DNA of 64,000 bases from Balanoglossus misakiensis. Taxonomy: Eukaryota > Hemichordata. Every line of letters starts with the position of its first letter. Positions within the stretch are counted from its first letter, which is position 1. The notes beneath the pieces were generated by a model. The model did not search any database, was not told where the DNA came from, and saw nothing but the letters and a program-made list of their open reading frames with translations. Of the stretch, positions 50,078 to 61,346 are shown piece by piece. The position numbers were made by a program, and so were the translations under genes. Location: the NCBI GenBank assembly GCA_040954595.2, contig CM082587.2, positions 10,416,001 through 10,480,000 of the forward strand, in the 5' to 3' direction.

Positions 50078-51204
50078 CTGAAAATAAACCAATTTATAAC
50101 ACATCAAACATGTTCCAAACTAATTTCGAAATTCCAGTCCGAGAATAATACCTTTCCTCTTTGAAAACATTTAATATTGGTGAATAAGAGGTTCATAAAT
50201 GTATAACATTAGATTTTTGTTTGTAAAGTCTATAATTTGTGTTACACCTTTCCAATAAGTGTGTAATTAGTGTAGATTTCGGCAGAATTTCTGGGAAAAA
50301 AGAATCTGTGAAAAATTCACCTGAATTTTGGGGAGAAAAAAATCTGCTGAACGTTTCCTTTCAATAAAAAAGTTCAGCTTAATTTTTTTAGAGAAAACAT
50401 GACAATTTCCAGGAAATGGCTGTTGTTGTTTTGTTTTGTTTTTGGTGTGAATAAACTTAAAAGACAAATTCTGATACAGTTGCATCAAGGTGATGGAAGA
50501 AAATCCCAGATTAACAGGATATTTGGAAAATTTATCCAGAATTCCAAAATTAGTTCGAAATGTGACATTGTGTTATCAATGATCTGTGTTGAGCAGTCGA
50601 ACGATGAACGGGTAGTTGACAATTCCCACGAGCACACCCCGTACCCTTTCTCGGTAGTTGCGCCGGGCCGGTCGGCAATGTCACAGAAAAAGTGGTACGA
50701 TATGCCAGCTGAGTCATTCCTAGTCTAAAATTCAGAGTATACAAGGCCGTCTCTAGCTAAATATTATAATAACTATCGAGAAAGATGGCAATATCAGCGA
50801 ATGTGGGGCTGCAGGCATGCAGAATATATGACCAAAGGATCCGCGTGAAAAAAAGACAATTACCTACTTTGCTACCGTGGGTCTTTGACTGATTAATACT
50901 CGATAACGTGCATCAAAGCCAGCCCAGGCTTCAGGGGCATAATATTCCCGAGTTTATACGCGAAGAAACCAAGAAATATTCATGAGTATGTCGACAGAAC
51001 TTGTCTTTTAGCTCAAATTTGACCTGGCTTAAGGTCACTGCGACAGCGCAGCCAGCGGTAGAATTCCTGATTCCCGAATAACTAACTCTCGCGAGAGTTG
51101 ATCTAGTGCGCTTGCGCAGTGTGTGAAATGTTTGTCCTACCGCTTGGAGGGTAGGACACTTTCCGACTGTATTGTTTACAAAGTGACCTGCGGTTGCTAG
51201 GATA
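50078..51204. other. Repeat-bearing stretch between the mosaic gene and the transposon
   Basis: 50276-50500 is the interspersed repeat also seen at 35490-35700. 50570-51200 is GC-richer and may hold the upstream region of the THAP gene. No upstream exon of the mosaic gene was recognised. Confidence 0.45.
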
Positions 51205-51694
51205 ATGCCCGAGTTTCAATGCGCAGTTACGGGTTGCAAATCCCATACACGGAAGTTGCGTAACTTAGATTAGTACCCGTTGATGTCAGGAGTGACTTTC
51301 CACGCATTTCCGCATCGAATTTACCAGAAAAATATTCGCCGAAAGTGGATATCAGCGTGCCACCGGGAACCATCTTGGATTCCCAACAAGTTTTCAAGGT
51401 TATGTTCACGCCATTTCGATGAACATAATGTTCCGTCAACGGGTGACTGGAAGCACAACATCGTCCCACATAAATTTGCATATAATGACTGGGGGCAACG
51501 GAATTCATCAGAATCATTACGTCCACGAAACCTGTGGCAGCAACGCCAACGGATTTACGATGTACCGGTACACACGGTACAGGCCGCCGCTGAGCAGACG
51601 GTAGATTTTGCGACCAGTTGCCGACCCACGTCTGGAGTTTCTGCTGACTGCTGCCTCGGAAGCCAAACGTGTCACCCGTCTGTGTCCACCAAAT
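51205..51694 (+). pseudogene. Transposase exon 1: THAP zinc-finger domain with an in-frame stop
   Basis: The ATG at 51205 opens MPEFQCAVTGCKSHTRKL (first Cys pair, C-x4-C). TAG at 51271-51273 then interrupts. The same frame continues GVTFHAFPHRIYQ, RRKWISACHREPSWIPN and SRLCSRHF (C-x2-H), completing a C2CH THAP DNA-binding domain with FHAFP. The exon ends phase 1 at a consensus donor (AAAT/GTAAGT). THAP domains occur in several DNA transposases. Confidence 0.75.
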
Positions 51695-52060
51695 GTAAGT
51701 ACTACATGTATACCGCTTTGAACGTCCATGTGCACCCGTCAAATGACGTGTGAAAATACAAGTGGTTGTCTCATGTACTTTTCGTTATCACAACGTACTA
51801 AAACATTTACGATCACCGATCTGGTCATTGACAAAAGTTTCTCGTTTGCCGTACTTTCTTTCTGTCGGCATGAATATTGCTAGGATATGAAAACGCTGAT
51901 AATTTGAAGAGAAAAATGTATTGTCTCTTGTAACCTAACGAAAACTGGTCACCATTCACAAACGCGGATGCCAAAACCACGTTGATATAAACGGCGCGCT
52001 TGTGCGCGTCTACGCGTGTGATAATCAGCGCGTCTGCGCCGCCATGTGTTCAATGCATGC

Positions 52061-52478
52061 CGGTGTTGTGCCGAATTCGGCCCCATGCCGAATACGTCCC
52101 CGCGCATGCCTTGACAAACAAACCATGGCTTCTAAGGGATAAGATCGGCAGGTAAAGCTGCTGATTTCAGCCCCGTTGCCGATTAAGACCCCAACTAAAG
52201 TCATGTTAACTATTGAAAGCTAAAAGTGATGGTTTCGGCCTAAATGGGTGAATATCTGCCCATGGCCCTGATTTGTTGGTGGAATGAAATTAAATCCTTG
52301 CGGTAATGCAATGTCCAAGTTTACAGTGCAGTACAATGTACATTCATGCACAGCCTTACATGCACGTTGGATGGCAAAACTTTCACACAAGAAAATGCAA
52401 TATTTCAGACACATGTTACTGATGACCCGAGCATGCGCGGGACGTATTCGGCATGGGGCCGAATTCGGCACAACACCG
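52061..52478. mobile_element. 418-bp MITE with ~48-bp inverted ends
   Basis: CGGTGTTGTGCCGAATTCGG at the left (52061-52109) is inverted at 52431-52478, including CGAATACGTCCC and GCGCATGC. Related pieces lie at 52477-52509 plus 53718-54063, and at 58744-58804. Confidence 0.85.
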
Positions 52479-54063
52479 GTGTTGTGCCGAATTCGGTACC
52501 ATGCCAAATCACGGGCGTCATGGAACAATAAAGTGTATAGATAAACGCGACGTCCTCAATGAACAAAGAATAAAATATTTCATGGGTTTGTTTGGTGTGG
52601 ACGAGAAATGCACTAAAGCTAGGTCAGTGTTAACTTTATGTGCAAAACCACACCGTACGCGTATCTAATAGGGGATAGGCACCGTGTGTACATGTATACG
52701 ATCTCGTCTTGAGCAGTAAAGGCGATGTCTACGCATGCGTGCGCGCCCGCAACTGATCTGTGTACGTGAGTACACATATATACAGGGTATGAAACGAATT
52801 TTCAGCCCACCGCCATTTGGCAACTATTACGAAGACAATCGCTACCAAATCAGAGTATGCGTTTTAGATGACAGAGAAACCTAATGTCTGGCTTTTCAAT
52901 TTTCAAAAGTCGGTCGAACATTCGAGATATTATCGATCGAAAAGTGTCACTCGTCCTGGGGACGTGCGTTACCGACGTAAAATGGCGTTTGGGCGATGTC
53001 GCAAATTTCGCCATGAAAGGTATACATAGGACAAACTGTTTTCATCCAAAAAAAATCATAGCAAATATAACAGTGATGCACATGAACAACGTCCACCATG
53101 ACTGGGAGGAGCTGAGCTGAGCTCACGCATAGTTTCATACACATGATATAAAACCCGGCGATCGAACACGGCACTTCCGGTCACCAGATTCGCAATGGTT
53201 TTGTATACGGATTTGTTGTATTTTTCACGTTTTCCGTTTTTTATTCATGATTAATCCAACACTTTTCAAGACACATTCTAAGCAAAAATGAAAACTATTG
53301 ACTACACTTCGATGGCACTCTCTGCTCCGTAGAACAAAGTGTGCCCCCTGTCCCCCCTTTTTGGTAACGCACGTCCCCAGACTCCATGTGAGCGATTGCA
53401 TACCCTTCCTTACACATGTTACATACACTGTATACGAACGCGTCTGTCCTGGCTAGCAACGGAGTCGTACGATCGTCTGCCGCGCGCGCTGGGCCGGGCG
53501 CGTGCGCGCGTGCGGTTGTAGATTGCTCCATCACTTCCCTGTTCGGCGCGTTCGGCGGCGCTAGTGCGTTCGCTCGCATATTTTGCGTGTCCAGCTGTAG
53601 CTAGGCCGTTCGTGAGTGTAGTTCTCGTTCACATAAAAAAAAGGAAATAATTTATTGTGTATTCGTTTAGACCTATGCTAAGTTATCCATACACTTTATT
53701 GTTCCATGACGCCCGTGGCCGAATACGTCCCCGCGCATGCCTTGACAAACAAACCATGGCTTCTAAGGGATAAGATCGGCAGGTAAAGCTGCCGATTTCA
53801 GCCCCGTTGCCGATTAAGACCCCAACTAAAGTCATGTTAACTATTGAAAGCTAAAAGTGATGGTTTCGGCCTAAATGGGTGAATATCTGCCCATGGCCCT
53901 GATTTGTTGGTGGAATGAAATTAAATCCTTGCGGTAATGCAATGTCCAAGTTTACAGTGCAGTACAATGTACATTCATGCATAGCCTTACATGCACGTTG
54001 GATGGCAAAACTTTCACACAAGAAAATGCAATATTTCAGACACATGTTACTGATGACCCGAGC
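52477..54063. mobile_element. Second copy of the 52061 MITE, interrupted and right-truncated
   Basis: It abuts the first copy head-on (CAACACCGGTGTTG), shows its left end to 52509, then is interrupted by the 1208-bp element. It resumes at 53718 and matches the first copy almost base for base to GATGACCCGAG (54063), where it stops without the right TIR. Confidence 0.8.
52510..53717. mobile_element. 1208-bp element with 35-bp TIRs
   Basis: CACGGGCGTCATGGAACAAT.. at the left (52510-52544) and its inverse at 53683-53717 differ by one base. Flanks GCCAAAT and GCCGAAT suggest a 7-8-bp target duplication, hAT-like. An inner inverted pair CTGGGGACGTGCGTTACC lies at about 52956-52973 and 53363-53380. 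No coding frame recognised. Confidence 0.8.
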
Positions 54064-54472
54064 TTTTACTCTTACATAAGTTTGCGTGCATGAACCATGT
54101 TTTGGTTTGCAGTGGAAATTCTAGTCGAAACTACTGCCAACTTAGGGGAGGCATCGGCCGCGCGGTAAGGGCCTGGTCAGAATTAACAGGGGGGGTAGGG
54201 CCGGTGCGATTGGGGGGAGGGTCACCATTTCTCATGCAACGGTTTGGGGGAGGGCCGCTACATTTTGGGCACTTGTCAAGGGGAGGGTCATTAATTTTTG
54301 TGCAAGGATGACACCGATAATGTCAAAAATTTGAAGTGTTACAGAGAAATCCTGAAAAGAGACTTGCGCTCATATAGGCACTCCTGTATGGATGTATTGA
54401 CATCCCTTGTACTACAAAATACATCACACAACTCACAAAACATACACATGTACCAGTATGTGATCTTAAACC

Positions 54473-54492
54473 CCCTAACCCTAACCCTAATT
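54473..54492 (+). repeat. Short CCCTAA telomere-like repeats
   Basis: CCCTAACCCTAACCCTAA near 54475; a similar run of three to four units lies near 57597-57615. Too short for a telomere; interstitial. Confidence 0.6.
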
Positions 54493-56617
54493 AGGGTCCA
54501 ACGGGCATTAGGGGACCTGAGATTTCGGGCTCTAACCCTACTTCCTTGCCAATGTTTGTTTTACCCCTCCTTTTGATACAATGTAGGTAAACATGTAAAC
54601 AACAACAACAAATATCAACAAAAACAAGTCAACCCTTCCATGTTTTTTTAAGGTCGAGTCCCCCAATGCCCAACTTATGTCTTGTTTGGCCAAAAAAAGA
54701 GGGTTAGAAAAAATTGTTTGGATTTATTTTGTTATCTTTTAGGTTGTTGTTATTGATTTTGGTCCCCTGTCTAACCCCAGCCTTTAAAAAAACATTTTTA
54801 GAAAGGCCAAAAAAATGCCTTGGTGGGTATATGCAAGTTGCTCCAGACGGCAAGTCCAAATTGTGCATGGACGGATTTCTTGGTAGGTACTTTTAAATTT
54901 TACATAAACCATAACAAACTATATATTTTCAGAAAGGTCTCGGCGAGTTCTATAACATACTAAAATTTGACCAACTTTGAACTTGACCTTGAAAAGTTAT
55001 TGCGGAAAAACCTATTGAAAAAAACATACTTTTTAGGGTACGCGGTGTCACCCCCTTAATATAGTTGGAAACCACTGAAAATTACAGGATAGATTGATAA
55101 TAAGTTGTTTTAATGTGGTGTGGTGAAAAAATTTTGAAATTCGAAGGTCAAGGTCAACTTCGCCATTGCTTATAGTTGTTGGTTTACCTATGTCGGATTT
55201 CATTATCCTTTGACCTTTGACCTCGAAATTTGGTACACAAGTAGAGTGTCTATCTATAAACTCTTGACAAAAGTTACATTTAAATATTTTAACATAAAAG
55301 CACTTTTTTGACCAAAAAGCAAACTTCTGTAAATTAGCTGTAAATTAGCTTTTTTTTAATATACACTTTGCTTTTTTAAGATTATTTTTTTATTTTAAGC
55401 ATTTCAAAGATGAAACTTTCCAGAAACCATCATGAGATGTTCTAGAATATAAAAGTTCTAGAATATAAAAAAGTTTACACTTTTGAGATTGGACGCCATT
55501 AAGTATTCCAAATGTTGTTGCAAAATAGACTGAAATAATGCCCATAGACGTAACATGTATAAAAACAAAAGAATAATTTTTTTGGACACTTGGAAATTTT
55601 TTTTTAATGTATTTGTTTTGTCTTTTATATATGATATAGAGTAGTAATTGCTCTATTCAAAACACTATTTGGTTTAAAGATCTGATTTCATTTAGTCTTT
55701 TATTTTAATTTATTCTATTGTAATTATGCATGTTCAAGTATAGGGAAAATATTCAGTTTTGAGGTTAAGTTTGCATTACTTTTAACACACTTAGGGTTGG
55801 CCGATCTTCAAACTGTAACCAGTTTTGAGACCACCAATAACTGCTCTAAAACATATTGAAGACCGGATGTAAAATCATTAAGAATAAATTTATAGGTGGG
55901 GCCACAATAAAGGGATGTAAAAGAAATTATTTCGCTTTAATTGCATGTTAAAGAATAGGAAAAAAATGATAACATTAGAGACCCTATCCTAAAATGTAAA
56001 ATAAAGGAGCTTAAGAGCTGATTTTTCCAGGAATGATAGACATTTAAATTCTCAATTCTGGGGTACCTTAATATCTAAGAAATGTAGACAAGAAGTTATA
56101 AAAATATAATTATGAAACAAAATGTTTGTGCCTCATAGGCTTTACACTGTAGAAAACAGGGTGTCATAGGTAAAAAATTAGGAAAGTAAGAAAACATGTC
56201 ATTTAAAGCTTGTAATTTTCAGAGACTGTTAAGAACATGTTGGGATACTACCTACATTTTTTTAAAGTTGTTACATGTACAGCAATGCCAGTAACTATGG
56301 ATACAAACTAGGTAATTCATAAACCTCATATAGAACTGTGACATCACTTTACTTTTGGCACACCTGTTTATTTATTATTAAAGATTTCACATCGGGTCTT
56401 CAATATGTTTTAGAGTAATAGTTGGAGATCTCAAAACAGTTTACACTTTAAAGATAGACCCACTCCAAGTGTTACAGTATTATTGCAAACATTACCTAGA
56501 AACAGTGATTCACCCTATACTTTAAAATGATTGTAGACATAAGATCCACTGTAACATCACTTTACTTTTGGCACACCTGTTTATTTATTATTAAAGATTT
56601 CACATCGGGTCTTCAAT

Positions 56618-57270
56618 TAAATAATAACACATGTTAGCGAGGGCAATATCATGATCTTTGGCCTGCACGAGGGATGGTGATCTCTGACCATAATATTGAT
56701 GATGCCCAAGCCGCAGGCGAGGGTATTATCAATATTATGGTCAGAGATCACCAGCACGAGGGCAGGCCAAAGATCATGATATTGCCCGAGCATGACATGT
56801 GTTATTAATTTTATTATACCGAACATTTGACCATACATACAGCCTAGAGGGTTGCGTCCATGTCGTACATTGCAGGTTGCCGGAACTAAAATATCTCGCC
56901 ATACCTACTTCGAACTCAGATAATCTTGAGGAAACCGCGCTGTTGGTTGCGACTTTGGTGTATTTACTGCCCGTTTGCGTTAAAATATCGTCCAGTTGAA
57001 CAGCTGTTAATCCTGTGTGTCGCTTTGAAGCCATATATGCGGGAGTTGACTGATCGTAAAGGAAGCCATTGAACGACAGTTTGTTATGCGCAGAAAAGAT
57101 GCGCAGAACCTAAAACCCGTTCTCAGCCTGTAATATTCTCTCAGCGCGCGCGTAGCCCCTACCAACGGGCCATATACTCTGTCAACCATGTAATATCACG
57201 TTCTTTTCTATGTCACGTGGTACGGTCTCAGCCAATCAATAGTACGGAATACAGAGTGAGGTATAATAAT
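56618..57270. mobile_element. 653-bp insertion with a 185-bp foldback
   Basis: It interrupts repeat unit 2 cleanly (flanks rejoin as CTTCAAT-ATGTTTTAG). 56623-56807 folds back: AATAACACATG...GATCTTTGGCCTGC with its inverse, plus an inner GGTGATCTCTGACC/GGTCAGAGATCACC stem. The right part holds a putative minus-strand first exon. Confidence 0.75.
56913..57034 (-). CDS. Putative first exon of a captured or transposon-encoded gene
   Basis: ATG at 57034 opens MASKRHTGLTAVQLDDILTQ, followed by TGSKYTKVATNSAVSSRLSE and a consensus donor (GAA/GTAGGT). The N-T/K-K-x-T-x-x-A pattern faintly resembles the start of Crypton/DUF3504-type tyrosine recombinase proteins. The upstream DNA is CpG-containing and promoter-like. 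No further exon is present in the insertion. Confidence 0.3.
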
Positions 57271-57984
57271 ATGTTTTAGAGTAATAATTGGCGATCTCAA
57301 AACAGCTTACACTTTAAAGATAGACCCACTCCAAGTGTTACAGTAGTGTTGCAAACATTACCTAGAAACAGTGATTCACCCTATACTTTAAAATGATTGT
57401 AGACATAAGATCCACTGTAACATCACTTTACTTTTGGCACACCTGTTTATTTATTATTAAAGATTTCACATCGGGTCTTCAATATGTTTTAGAGTAATAA
57501 TTGGCGATCTCAAAACAGCTTACACTTTAAAGATAGACCCACTCCAAGTGTTACAGTAGTGTTGCAAACATTAGCTAAAACTTACATTTTCCCCAACCCT
57601 AACCCTAACCCTAATTTCTTAAGGGAAGGGGAGCACAGTACGATATTTTACCCACAATTCTCCATGATTTGTATCATCGAGGTTGTCCATTTAATAACTT
57701 TTTCTGTTTTAGATACTAACAATGATATGAAGTACATATAACTGTATTTATCTAGGAAAAGTATGTTGAGGAATAAGAGTGAAAATTTCAAAATGAATAT
57801 TTAAAAGCCATATGAATCAAAGTATTCATGTACTGCAAATGTCACACTTTGGAGGAAACAAGCAAATAACTAACTGAGGTGTATTTAATAGTGGTCGACA
57901 ATTTTCTGTACACATGTGAACTTTGCCTGGTTTGACTGAGTAATATCTGATTGTACAAATCAGAATGAATCATCGGATATTGTG

Positions 57985-58420
57985 TAGCCCGGAGACACAG
58001 GCGTCGATCTAGAATACAACGCCCGGGGACTGTCGAGAAATTTCCTGCTGAGCTGAAAGATAGTAGCCCTGGCAATGATCAGGGTCGCTTAGTAACGAAT
58101 GGATAACGATTGATCTATCAAATGTTGACGGGCGCCAGTGGTTGGATGATATAATTAACAAAGCTTGGTTATGAATATTCATACACCTTCAAAACCACTC
58201 CCACACCCCCGTTGCGGGAATTTCACTCATGACTCCACCTCTATTTCCTTATTTAGAATGCGATGATGTCATTTGGTTTACACATTGTTACATTTAAGTG
58301 ACCAATTAGCTTACACACAAGATTTACCACCCGTGTCCTTCTGCGCACAGAATTTGGTGCGTAAATAGAGACTGTCCCCGGGCGTTCCTTTTCCCCTACT
58401 ACGCCTGTGTCTCCGGGCTA
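57985..58420. mobile_element. 436-bp element with a 9-bp target duplication
   Basis: TAGCCCGGAGACACAGGCGT at the left is inverted at the right end, with a second block AACGCCCGGGGAC also inverted. Exact GATATTGTG repeats at 57976-57984 and 58421-58429. A 9-bp duplication fits Mutator-like or Merlin-like elements. Confidence 0.85.
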
Positions 58421-58743
58421 GATATTGTGGGGAGGGTCACTTGATTTTGTTCACGGAGAAGGGGGAGGGTCAGCATTTTTTGTGCAAGAAATCGGTGGAG
58501 GGTCAGTATTTTTCATGCATGCGGATTTTGAATCGCACCGGCCTTCCCCCCCCCCCCCCTGTTAATTCTGACCAGGCCCTAAGACACACAACTTGCCACA
58601 CGTAGCATGGTGGTACTACGTGATACCACACAGCGTTGCTTCCGCTCCCACTTGTCGCTTGCTCGACCACGTACTGTCGCCAAGCACGCACCGGCGCGGT
58701 GGTCGACACGTCGTGTGGGGCCGTTTTCTGAATAGAAATCACG

Positions 58744-58804
58744 CTTGTTTGTCAAGGCATGCGCGGGACGTATTCGGCATGGTGCCGAATTCGGCACAAC
58801 ACCG
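58744..58804. mobile_element. End fragment of the 52061 MITE family
   Basis: Reads (inverted) the left-end sequence CGGTGTTGTGCCGAATTCGG onward to GCATGCCTTGACAAACAAGC. The rest of the copy is absent. Confidence 0.7.
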
Positions 58805-58980
58805 GCGCATGATAATGATGATAGCATCGCTTTCGTTCGTTCGAATTGAAATGTACTTGGTCTTGTTGTGACCTTCAGTTATTTTTGGACCTAAACATTG
58901 GCCAAATGACTGTAGTTTCGTGAAAGGAATATGTCAACGATAATATATGGTTCTGATCATTTTGTCAAACTTTACCATAG

Positions 58981-59091
58981 ATGCAGTCTTTGATATCACC
59001 AATCCTCCAAGTGATGATCATGCCTACTGTAGAACTGATCTGAATGAAAATAGTTCTGGTGTGTCTGTTGCTACCCAAACAGATATTACAG
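58981..59091 (+). CDS. Transposase exon 2
   Basis: Joins exon 1 in phase 1: AVFDITNPPSDDHAYC, then SSGVSVATQTD. A VxTQTD motif commonly follows the THAP domain in such transposases. Acceptor ACCATAG, donor GTAAAG; 111 nt. Confidence 0.65.
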
Positions 59092-59367
59092 GTAAAGTAT
59101 AGTACTAATTGTCTTTAACACTCAAAGCTCATTTTTATAGATGATTATTGATATTTTCTTTTAATTTGTTGTCAATATTTTTATATAAATTTGTCTGTTT
59201 TAAAAAAGGATATTTTATACAACCTTATTATCACTGTTGTTGTACAAATAAATGATCATATCCTCTTCAGGAAGTAAATTGTTGTACATGTACATTTTGC
59301 TTAAACATAGACAAGAGTTACAGCTAATGGAACTTAAAATTAACAAATTTTTAATTTTTTGTTCAAG

Positions 59368-59520
59368 GGTCACATCTGCAGCAAGCCCAAGAAATCAATA
59401 TATTTTTACAAAAAAGGGTAAATGAACTGGAGAATGTCTTGAGTGATAAAGATAAATTACGGCGCGATTTAACTGTGGATTGTTTGCTGAAAAGTGATAA
59501 AAGCTGCATGAAATACACAG
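59368..59520 (+). CDS. Transposase exon 3: coiled coil
   Basis: GSHLQQAQEINIFLQKRVNE, LENVLSDKDKLRRDL, KSDKSCMKYTG. A heptad-like coiled coil followed by the YTG motif typical of THAP/DDE_4 transposases. 153 nt, phase 1-1. Confidence 0.7.
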
Positions 59521-59815
59521 GTAAGCTATGGAAATCATGTATATGGTACATATTGGAAAAAAGCTTAGACTTGGCAATGACTTCACTGTTTTCCTCATTT
59601 TACAGTGAAGAGTGGTATATCTGCTGTCTGTATTTGTAGGGTTTTTTAGGGGCCCGTGCCTAAAGGGCCTATGGTCAATCTGGAAAACCACAGCAGCTAC
59701 TGGGCTAAAGCTTGGAATAGTGATAGAGGCCAATGAGTTGTGTGCCATGAACTTGTGAATTTTTTATTTTGTCGTGAAATCTGATAATTAGATAATTTCT
59801 TATTACATACTGTAG

Positions 59816-59906
59816 GTATAAAATCAAGAAGCCAACTTACTGATGTTTTTGATATTGCATCATCATCAACAAATATAAAATACTGGCAAGGAAAACCTAG
59901 TCTCAG
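59816..59906 (+). CDS. Transposase exon 4
   Basis: GIKSRSQLTDVFDIASSSTN then IKYWQGKPSLR. Continues the pre-catalytic region. 91 nt, phase 1 in and 2 out, both splice sites consensus. Confidence 0.7.
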
Positions 59907-60272
59907 GTAATATTTCCATTTTTTTTGTTATTTCTCAATCATTTGTTACTTTGATTCTGTGTCAGAAAGAGATAGTGTTTGACCATATCATTGTGCATGT
60001 ATCTAGCCAATGACATATTTTCCCTAGGTGACTTTGCGAAAAGTTTATATATTATTTAGACACTGCTCTAACCATATATTGGCATATGTAAATTGTTTGC
60101 AGCCCTTTAAGATGATGGATAACTTGCTGGGCTCTATTCATGCTTGTTTTTCTGACCATTTGTCCATCAGAAACTCTTCGCTAGGATAGGGATGGTTTAC
60201 CTTCATGAACTTTGTTTCACTCATCACTTGCTTTTATCCCAACATAATGATTTATTGCTGGCCAATTTTCAG

Positions 60273-61065
60273 GGAAGAGAACAATGGAGGAACCATACCC
60301 AGGAAACGAGGAAGACAGCGAAAACTCAGTCCTTTTCAGGAGTTTATGTTGACACTCATGAGGCTACGGGTGGGATTGTCTTTGTTTATTTTAGCTGACA
60401 TGTTTGGTACATCAACCACTCGAGTGTCCCAGGTGTTCATAACATGGATTAATGTATTGTCGTCAGCTATGTCTCCTCTTCTGAAATGGCCATCCAGGAG
60501 ACGTGTGTCGAAAAACTTGCCTCGTAGTTTTAAGTCAAAGTATAGAACAACCAGAGTAATCATTGATTGCACAGAATTTTATATACAAAAACCATCAATG
60601 CCCAAAGCACAATATATAACATACTCTAATTACAAATCACCAAATACATGTAAAGCTCTTATAGGTATAACACCAGATGGGTTCATCAGTTTTGTTTCAA
60701 AGTTGTGGGGTGGGAATGCATCTGATCGACACATTACTAAGGAATGTGGTATAATTGATTTGCTTGAAAGGGGGGACTTGGTCATGGCTGATAGGGGTTT
60801 TTTGATAAGGGATTTATGTTTGAAAAGGCATGCAGATCTTGCAATTCCACCGTTCACACGCAAATGTTCATGGGGAAAGGGTAAACATCTTAGTTTGAAA
60901 GAAATTGTGAAAACTCGTGATATTGCCAGATTGAGAATCCATGTTGAGAGAGCCATTGAAAGAATAAAAAAATGTTCCCTTTTATCTCAAATCATACCAT
61001 TGTCTCTTAAAACCTGTTACCAATCAGATGTTGATAGTTGCAGCAGCACTGTGCAATCTTTATGA
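60273..61065 (+). CDS. Transposase exon 5: HTH plus DDE catalytic domain, C-terminal frameshift
   Basis: Carries RKLSPFQEFMLTLMRLRVG, ADMFGTSTTRVSQVF (helix-turn-helix of the HTH_Tnp_4 kind), then the DDE_4 core: VIIDCTEFYIQKP (first Asp), LVMADRGFLI (second Asp) and IHVERAIERIKK (Glu). The catalytic triad is intact. After IPLSLK the A-run at 61009-61012 appears to have one extra A: frame 0 ends at 61065 on unrelated residues, while the +1 frame gives NQMLIVAAALCNLYEPLV and stops at 61082-61084, the expected family end. So only the last ~25 residues are affected. Confidence 0.85.
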
Positions 61066-61346
61066 ACCACTTGTGAAGAATTAACATTCGCAATTCTGGT
61101 GCAACAAAATGACAGAAATGCAAATAAATATAATATATCAAGAAAATTATGCTTTTTCTTTTTTTTCATTTACAGCATAATTGTCCCCTAACATAAATTT
61201 TCTCATGGAAAAGATTGTATTGCTGTCTTTTTCCCCAGAAACCACTCAGAGAAATGAATGTTATAATTCATGTGGGGTAAAACTGTTATTTATTACCGGA
61301 TTCAAAACACAACACTCAAAAATTTACAGTGGCAACAAATTTCTCT

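Larger units (their letters stand above)
56341..57573. repeat. ~213-bp tandem repeat, three units, one interrupted
   Basis: Units start ACATCACTTTACTTTTGGCA at about 56341, 56554 and 57420. Unit 2 is split by an insertion at 56618-57270. Units share TCGGGTCTTCAATATG and GATAGACCCACTCC. Confidence 0.8.
54168..58581. mobile_element. 4.4-kb inverted-repeat-bounded region, composite
   Basis: AGGGCCTGGTCAGAATTAAC at 54168 is inverted at 58559-58581, and GGCCGGTGCGATT (54199) at 58531. Both ends also hold GGGGAGGGTCA motifs in the same orientation. The interior has no transposase; it carries a tandem repeat and two further insertions. It may be one large non-autonomous element or two copies facing each other. 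Confidence 0.55.

Noticed and set aside
54473-54492. A telomere or chromosome end
   Set aside because: Only three to four CCCTAA units, embedded in transposon DNA with sequence continuing on both sides.
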